From positions 882,426,893 to 882,490,892 of the forward strand of contig NC_133658.1 in NCBI RefSeq assembly GCF_037893015.1: DNA of 64,000 nt, in the 5' to 3' direction. The translations under genes were made by a program, and so were the position numbers. The notes beneath the pieces are model-generated. The model saw only the letters and a list, made by a program, of their open reading frames with translations, made no database searches and had not been told where the DNA came from. The DNA is from Macrotis lagotis (Eukaryota; Chordata; Mammalia; Peramelemorphia; Peramelidae). The first letter of the stretch is position 1. Every line of letters begins with the position of its first letter. Positions 57,500-64,000 of the stretch are shown here, piece by piece.

Positions 57500-58090
57500 T
57501 CACCTTTTTTTTTTTTGATTCACTTTATTTCATCTGGTTCTTTCCAGATTTTCTGCATTTCTGCTACATGTGAGTCTTAATTATTATTTTTTTTTATTTT
57601 TGCAAGGCAATGGGGTTAAGTGACTTGCCCAAGGTCACACAGCTAGGTAATTATTAAGCATCCAAGGGCAGATTAGAAGAGTCTTAATTATTATTGCATT
57701 AATATATCATGATCTATTTAACCATTACCTTATTGTTAGGCATTTGGTTTGCTTCTATTTGTTTCTTTTACAACTACATGTAGTACTGCAATGAATAATT
57801 TTTAAATAGCTATTTTGCTTTTGAAATTGCGTCTCCAGGATAGTCCAATAATTGAATTACCGAGTCAAAGAGTTTGACTATTTTTGTAGCTTTCATTGCA
57901 TGCTACCAGTGACCTAAAAAAGTTTGCAATTCCACTACTTATGAATGAGTATACCTATTTCTCTACAATATACCCCACCATAACATTGAGTTTCATTGGA
58001 TTCAATTTGTCTTTATCAATTTTTTAGGTGTGAGGGAGTATTTCAAAGTTGTTTTCTTTGGTTATTAGTCTCAAGATGCTGTTTTACTCA
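57500..58090 (-). mobile_element. Old L1-like piece, antisense, with nested WSINE1-like SINE
   Basis: A partial WSINE1-like SINE (57593-57672) is flanked on both sides by GAGTCTTAATTATTATT, a 17-bp duplication. The host sequence resembles the decayed L1 3' text seen at 47 kb. Confidence 0.55.
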
Positions 58091-58119
58091 TGTAAATTAT
58101 GTATGTCTTTATGCTTTTG

Positions 58120-58365
58120 GGCAACAATGTGACAGAGTGAATAGAGGCCAGACCTAGAGACAGGAGGACCCAGATTCAAATCTGTTCTCTCAGATACTTT
58201 CTAGCTGTGTGACCCTGATCAAGTCACTTCACCCTGCTTGCCCCAGTTTCCTCATCTGTAAAATGAGCTATAGAAATGGAAGATCACTTTAGTATATTTT
58301 CCCAAGAAAATCCCCAAAAGGGTCACAAAGAATTAGAAAAGACTGAAAAATAACTGAACAATAAT
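58120..58365 (+). repeat. MAR1-like SINE
   Basis: GACAGGAGGACCCAGATTCA, AGCTGTGTGACCCTGATCAA, AAGAAAATCCCCAAAAGGGT, CTGAAAAATAACTGAAC. Confidence 0.85.
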
Positions 58366-59164
58366 ATGAGTCTGTCTAGATTTGGTAGTAGTGAGGCAAG
58401 AATAGACATCTCTTCCTCCTACACTTTTCCAAAGAAGACCTTGATTCTTGCCAGTAAAGGAAGCAGGAGATTGGGGCCAGTGTTTGGCTCTTCCATTTTC
58501 CTCAGAAAGAAAAGGTAACAGGCTAGATTTATATCTATTTGTTCTCTTAAATATAATTACTCCAAGGGGAGGTACTTTTTAAGTTCAAACTATACTCCTG
58601 ATCGAGAGAGACAGACAGACAGAGACAGAGACAAGAGACAGATAGAGAACCCATTTCCCAAGGGGAAATTCCCTTAAGTCTCTAGTATAGCAAACTTAGG
58701 ATAGGATAGAGACTCCAAACTACTTTCATTTTGACTTCTTCCTGGAGTCTGTCTCTGCCTTCAGCAAGAGAGGTTGGAATGGTCATCTTTTTTTCTCAAA
58801 ACTGGAAGTCAGAAGAACCTAAGAGCTTTTTCTTTTCTCTCTCCTTTTCTCTTCAACTCCAGCACTACCCTATGGTGACAGGACTAGTAAGAATTGTTTG
58901 TGTACTTTCAAAATGAAGTTCTTGAAGTGTGGTCCCAGGACTCTTGGGGCCACCATGATGCTTTTAGGGAATCTGTGAGCTCTAAACTCTTTTCGTTTTA
59001 ATATTCAGACTTTTTTTTGCCTATTAAATTCCTCCTTCCTTTTTTAAAGCACATATTTGTGTGAGGTTATGGTTTCTTCATAGATTTCAACCAAAACAAA
59101 ACACAAAAATTGAATAGAGAAAGAGATAAATCCACCTTTTTCCATTAAATTGGCAAAGAGATTT

Positions 59165-59410
59165 AGGGTAGCTGGGTGGCACAGTGGATAGAGTGCCAGA
59201 GAGACTCATCTTCCCAAGTTCAAATCTGGCATTTGTAAGTCAAAACTGACACCAGCTGTGTGACCCTGGGTATGCCACTTTAGTCTGTTGCCTCAGTTTC
59301 TTCATCTGTTAAATGAGCTGGAAAGGGATGTGGCAAGCTACTCCAAAATCTTTGCCAAAGATACCCTAAATGGGGACACAAAGAGTCAAATATGCCTGAA
59401 TTACAAAACA
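59165..59410 (+). repeat. MAR1-like SINE
   Basis: GGGTAGCTGGGTGGCACAGT head, AGCTGTGTGACCCTGGGTAT, AATGGGGACACAAAGAGTCA tail. Confidence 0.85.
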
Positions 59411-59534
59411 AAAAATAAAAACATTTGTAAAAATAAAACAATGCCACTCTTCTCACTAAATTATTTTTGTCTTGGAAAATATAGTTTTTCATAAAAATGT
59501 TATTTATGTTAACACATAACAGATTTTCAATTTT

Positions 59535-59681
59535 TTTTTAGGTTTTTGCAAGGCAATGGGGTTAAGTGGCTTGCCCAAGGCTACACAGCTAGGTAATTAT
59601 TAAGTGTTTGAGGCCAGATTTGAACTCAGATACTCCTGACTCCAGGGCTGGTGCTTTATCCACTGCACCACCTAGCCGCCC
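59535..59681 (-). mobile_element. WSINE1-like SINE
   Basis: TTTTTAGGTTTTTGCAAGGC to CACCTAGCCGCC. Confidence 0.9.
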
Positions 59682-60109
59682 TGCAATTGTTTTAAAATGA
59701 ATAAATGAATATTTTGAATATTTGTTGTTTCATTTCTAATATTGTAAATATTGATAGATGTGAACCACATAAATAAAGCTCTCTGGGGACATCCATAATT
59801 TTTAAGAGGGGTCTTGAGGCCAAAAAAATTGAACAACTTTTCTCCTGGAGTCATGTAGGCATCTAACAAACCTCTATCAAATTGAGTTGAGGTGGGATTT
59901 GAACCCAAGTCTGTCCTGGTGATAGGGCTCTTGCTACTACACAAAGATACCTTTCTAGAAATGTATATTAATAGGATTGTGGACAATAATGACATTTGTC
60001 CATTGACAGTTTAACATTAGAATGAGAATAGGCAATCTTTATTCTGATCAGAGTACTGAATGAAAAATTGCAAAGAAGGAAATTTTGGATGAATGTAAGG
60101 AACCTCTAA

Positions 60110-60270
60110 CAATTTGAAAAGCCCAGAGTGGGATAGACTAGCTTGGGAGGAAGAGGGTTCCTTGACTTTCAGGGTCTTCAAACAAAGGCTTGGATGACCT
60201 CTTATTGGGAAAGCTGGAGAGAAGACCCTTATTCAAAGAAGGGTTGGCCCAGTCCAGGGGTTGTGAGTTT
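60110..60270 (+). mobile_element. L3/CR1-like LINE tail
   Basis: CAGAGTGGGATAGACTAGCT, GGGTCTTCAAACAAAGGCTT, GGATGACCTCTTATTGGG: the 3' end words of L3/CR1. Confidence 0.6.
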
Positions 60271-60593
60271 GTCTGAATCATGGATCACTTGGACAGTCTG
60301 ATTCTGAAACCTCTGGATAATTGTTTTATTTAATGTGGAAATTAAATGTCTAAAATAAAGTACAGTGGATTATAAAGGAAACCAATTATAAAGATGTCAT
60401 TTTCCCCTTCCTTTCTCTTGGAAATCTATGCATGGACTCCTTTCCCTGCAAGACAGTTACCCAGGTCCCTTTTAGATTCTTGGTTCATGAGCATAAACTT
60501 TTGCCAAGTAAATGTAGAACATTTCAGATGAAGAGCTCTGAGGAATTATTTTATTATCATCTTCTACATTATTATTTTAAAAGCTAAAGAAAC

Positions 60594-60744
60594 CAGGCAG
60601 CTAGGTGGCATAGTGGATAAAGCACCGGCCTTGAAGTCAGGAGTACCTGGGTTCAAATCCCATCTCAGACACTTAATAATTACATAGTGGTGTGGCCTTG
60701 GGCAAGCCACTTAACCCCATTTGCCTTGCAAAAAAAGAAAAACA
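60594..60744 (+). mobile_element. WSINE1-like SINE
   Basis: GGCAGCTAGGTGGCATAGTG, B box GGGTTCAAATCCC, TTGCCTTGCAAAA tail. TAAAGAAACCAG before and TGAAGAAACCAG after form the duplication. Confidence 0.9.
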
Positions 60745-60778
60745 AACTGAAGAAACCAGTCTTACCATGTAGAATCAA

Positions 60779-60780
<2 letters not shown>

Positions 60781-60834
<54 letters not shown>
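60781..60834. repeat. (TC)n microsatellite
   Basis: About 26 TC units, uninterrupted. Confidence 0.95.
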
Positions 60835-60836
<2 letters not shown>

Positions 60837-61040
60837 CCCCCCATTATGTGTTTTCCAACACCTAGGTGACATTTTGAACTTGGAATTTTTCCTCCCAGGA
60901 ATGATTTAAAAATGTGGGGTATGAGGTAAGGAGAGAGGCATTGAGTTTTCATTTAGGCTGTTGCTTCTATCCATGGCAACTGGTTAAATTCTCCTCCTGA
61001 GCCTAGAATGTGCAAGTGAAGAACCAGCAGAGGAACGAGG

Positions 61041-61066
61041 ATGAAGGGTCTCTTAGCTATTGCCTG
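61041..61066 (+). CDS. Candidate first coding exon of an unidentified gene (possibly C1orf127/CIROZ)
   Basis: ATG AAG GGT CTC TTA GCT ATT GCC TG, then a strong donor GTAAGTAC. It would encode Met-Lys-Gly-Leu-Leu-Ala-Ile-Ala, a signal-peptide-like start, leaving phase 2. In human the next gene beyond TARDBP, C1orf127/CIROZ, is divergent from TARDBP, so a plus-strand 5' end is expected here. No second exon in the right phase was found before 64,000, and I do not recall the human N-terminus well enough to compare. Could be chance. Confidence 0.25.
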
Positions 61067-61564
61067 GTAAGTACCCTTGACTTAGTGGAAAAAGAGGATG
61101 GAAAATACAGCTTTAGGATGCTAAGACAACCCTAATAGACTATGACTAGGAGGATGGTTAATCCATTCCATAGAGCTTCAGCGAAGATATAAGGAACGTT
61201 TGTTGAGCACCTGTTAAGTGATGGGGTCACTCCAAATTTTCAGTGGGTATGAGATCATTGTGGAAATTCTTTCCAATGATAGATTGCAACTCATTCATGC
61301 TTGCCCATTTTATCTGACATTTTATCATGTCCTCACCTAAATCCAAAACAAGTGCTGGAGATACAATAATTGAAAAATGATATTCTATTGGTAGTGGTAA
61401 TGTTATTGTACATAGATAAGTATAATCCAAAATAGAGAATGATGAGAGTAAAGGAGAGAGGCAGACAAAATGATCTAGGAAAATTTGAGGAGGGAGATTT
61501 TCATCTGGGGAAACTAGAGGAGGCTTCATGCAAGTGACACTTGAATGGAAATTTATAGAAAAAC

Positions 61565-61840
61565 CACACTTTAAAAATATTTTTAGCATTCTTTTTTAAA
61601 AAATCTGAGTTCTAAATTCTCTTCCTCCATCCTGTGCTTCCCCCACTCCCACTCTCTCCACTGAGAAGGCAAGAAATACGATCAGTTATACATGTGAAAT
61701 CATTTCATATTAGCCATATCAAAAAACCCCAAGAAAAATGAAGAAAGTAAGAAGCATTGTTTTGCACTCAGAGTTCATCTGTTCTCTCTGGAGATGGATA
61801 GTATTTTTCATTATGAGTCCTTTGGAATTTTGGAAAGGCC
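61565..61840 (-). mobile_element. L1 3'UTR-like piece, antisense
   Basis: CTGAGTTCTAAATTCTCTTC, CAGTTATACATGTGAAATCA, TCTGGAGATGGATAGTATTT, the same text as at 1.2 and 47.0 kb. Confidence 0.65.
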
Positions 61841-62479
61841 AGACTTTAACAAGAGATTCAAATTCTTCAGCCACAAGTCAGAGAGAAGGAAATTGTTTTT
61901 GAAGAAAATGATGTTAAATTATAAGTTATAGAAATGGTTTGACTGAGGCAGAGATGATCTGACTATGTCCATGTTTCATATGGTAGAAAAGCTGTCCTAT
62001 ACCTGATATCATATGTTAACTTAAGTACTTGTATAGGAGCTAGAGATTTCATTATTTACATGTGTGGAAACCCAGACAAAAGTTGTACTTAAGTTCTATT
62101 CAGAAATTTCCCGAGTAAATTCTGAATGAGGAAAGCATAAGAATGTTCTTTGAGGGTAGTTCCCAAGGTGGAATCTGGTCTGACTGAGTCCAGACTCAGG
62201 ATCCCTGATCCATGGGTCTCTCATACATATTCTCAGCAGACTCTACAATTCTGTGGTTCCAAAATAGATCTGGGATTTAGCTTTTACATTCTCTGCTATA
62301 GTGATGATGACTTATTTGCTCACATGACTCAGCTCTTCCCTCTGTCAAATTTCCAGTATTGTGTTTATTCCTGAAGTGTTTTGAAATTATTGGGAGTTCA
62401 ATTGTGTCTGACTCTTTGGGAGAAAAATATATTTTTCTCCAGAAAAATGCTTTCTGTTAGTCAAAAAACTAATGTAATA

Positions 62480-63055
62480 TTGGGCTTCAGTATAAGAGGC
62501 TGCATGTCTAGGACTAGACACTGCTTGCTACCCTGGTCAGACAGCATCTGGGACATGGGATTCAGTTGTGGACATCTTCGTAAGGATGTTAATAAGCTGG
62601 AGAACATCCAGGGAAGGTTGACCAGATGGTAAATGGCCTGGATATCATTCTGCCTGGGTAATCATCAGAAGGAACTTGGAGGTCTTAATATAGTGAAGAC
62701 TTGAGGGGGGTCATCTTCATAAGAGCAGTCTTCAGATATTTACAGGACTGACACACGGAGCAGGATTGGATTTGTTCTGTTAGACCCCCAGATAGCAGAA
62801 CCAGGATCAATAGGGGGATAGAGAGCTGCATCTTGACTTGATCTAAGAACAAATTTCCTATCAAAGAAGCACTATCCAAATGGGATGAGTTGCTATGGAG
62901 GTAGAAAGTTCTCTACTATTAGAGACCTTCAAAGATTGTATAACCCCTTGGTGGGAATGTTGTAGGTAGAATTCTTGTTCATTATAGGTTAGGTTAGATG
63001 ACCCCTGGAGTCTCTTTCAACCCCTAGATTCTGTGAATCTGACACATTTGTCAAG
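62480..63055 (+). mobile_element. L3/CR1-like LINE 3' end
   Basis: TAAGCTGGAGAACATCCAGG, GACTTGAGGGGGGTCATCTT, TGGATTTGTTCTGTTAGACC, GGTTAGGTTAGATGACCCCT, the usual order of the last ~570 bp of L3/CR1. No reverse-transcriptase frame is open. Confidence 0.75.
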
Positions 63056-63059
63056 GTTT

Positions 63060-64000
63060 CAGATGTAACAAGGCGTGTTTGAATTTCACTGAGTCTGCAA
63101 ATAAAGTTTGTCCTTCCCCAGGGATTTTAGCACTAACAAAAAGAATGGCACCAATGTCCTAGCCAGCACTTTATTGTTTCTTTCATTTTAAAGCATTTTT
63201 TTGTGTGAAGGATATAATTGGGGGTTCAAAAGGGGGAAGGGGAGTATTACATCTGCCTTGTTTAATCTGGATTAAATGGAACACTAGGAAAAACACTTCC
63301 CCCTTTGGGACAATGCTAGTTAGCAATCAGCCTCCTCAACTTCCCCTTTTCCTTTGTTAATTCTCCTCCTCTCTAGCTTCAGATTTACTCTCCCTCAGAG
63401 TACCTTCCTTCAAGTCCAATTGCATGGACCAGGTCTTTGTTTTGTGAACTAATCAAATAATAATAACCTTTTCTCCCTCCTGGGTGCTGAATAAAGGTGA
63501 AGGGTTCCAGGCCTCTGACTAATGAGGTGACCAAGGTAGAAGGGCATATTAGGAGAAAGCTCATTGTTCCTTTCCATTGAAATGGAATAAAAAGCTTCTA
63601 AATTGTGTGGTACCCTCTCTTCTTGGTTTGGCAGGTTCTTCTGCTTTGGGAAGGGTCTTTGTCTCCCCCATGAATGAGTCGGATGATAGCTGTGGGACAT
63701 CATTAGGTAAAGGTTTGGCTGATTTGACAACTGCTGTGTTAGTTTCCTGGCTGGTGGTGATTTCTACCTTATGTCCTGAGACTTCTCAGTTCCTGCTAGA
63801 TCTCTGCAAAGCCCCAAGGCTATGCATATGCATGCTGTTGAAACTCATTTCCCTGTGCCATCTAAAACCGATGGAGATGTAACTAGGGTGGGGCAACAGA
63901 GCTTGTTTCCAGGCTTCTGAAATTTAGAGGGCACTGACAATATTTTCAGGAATGCAGCAATGTAAAAATGACTAAAATAATAAGTGCCTAGTTCACAAGA
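63060..64000. other. Intergenic, nothing recognised
   Basis: No clear repeat or gene. An open stretch at 63,577-63,882 (+) has no known similarity and does not splice in frame to the candidate exon at 61,041. Confidence 0.4.

Noticed and set aside
63577-63882. Open frame with an exon-like segment 63,635-63,707 between AG and GT
   Set aside because: In the phase needed after the candidate exon at 61,041 it hits a stop; no similarity recognised.

Overview
ORGANISM. The window is nuclear DNA of a mammal, almost certainly a marsupial. It holds MASP2 and TARDBP in the tail-to-tail order known from human 1p36.22, with mammalian exon structures. The background is crowded with marsupial-type repeats: tRNA-derived SINEs of the WSINE1/MAR1 kind, L1 and ORF1-only L1 relatives (HAL1-like), L3/CR1 tails, THER1/MIR-like SINEs and hAT transposons. 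The many WSINE1-like copies favour an Australian marsupial such as a dasyurid, but the species cannot be fixed by eye. LAYOUT. 1-5,000: repeats (an LTR-like fossil, an antisense L1 tail, a processed NKIRAS1 pseudogene with a perfect 14-bp target-site duplication, an old dispersed repeat), then the MASP2 promoter. 5,010-35,360 (+): MASP2. All eleven coding exons were found, joined by GT-AG introns with compatible phases; they sum to 2,067 nt, a 688-residue CUB1-EGF-CUB2-CCP1-CCP2-serine protease preproprotein. A separate terminal exon at 8,261 with its own poly(A) signal makes the short isoform MAp19 (185 aa, ending in Ala-Gln-Asp-Asn). 36,390-43,970 (-): TARDBP. One non-coding and five coding exons sum to exactly 414 codons plus stop. 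The 2.9-kb 3'UTR keeps the TDP-43 self-binding region, the proximal poly(A) site and the alternative 3' splice site known in human. 43,400-44,930: CpG-island promoter, with a 54-bp GC-rich minisatellite upstream. 45,000-64,000: intergenic and repeat-dense, with one weak candidate first exon at 61,041 (+), where synteny predicts the next gene (C1orf127/CIROZ). HOW THE GENES WORK. MASP-2 is the liver-made, secreted protease of the lectin complement pathway: bound to MBL or ficolins it cleaves C4 and C2. MAp19 is a protease-less product of the same gene. TDP-43 is a nuclear RNA-binding protein that limits its own mRNA through its 3'UTR. The two genes are neighbours without known functional link. 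NOTABLE. The less ordinary items are the marsupial MAp19 exon, a HAL1-like retrotransposon family whose 3'UTR carries reversed SINE modules, a pair of ~0.82-kb non-autonomous hAT elements with intact 8-bp duplications (one split by the HAL1-like element), a SINE+L1 composite repeated in tandem at a ~349-bp period, and GA-rich and CT-rich tracts flanking MASP2 exon 9. I found no new multi-gene system.
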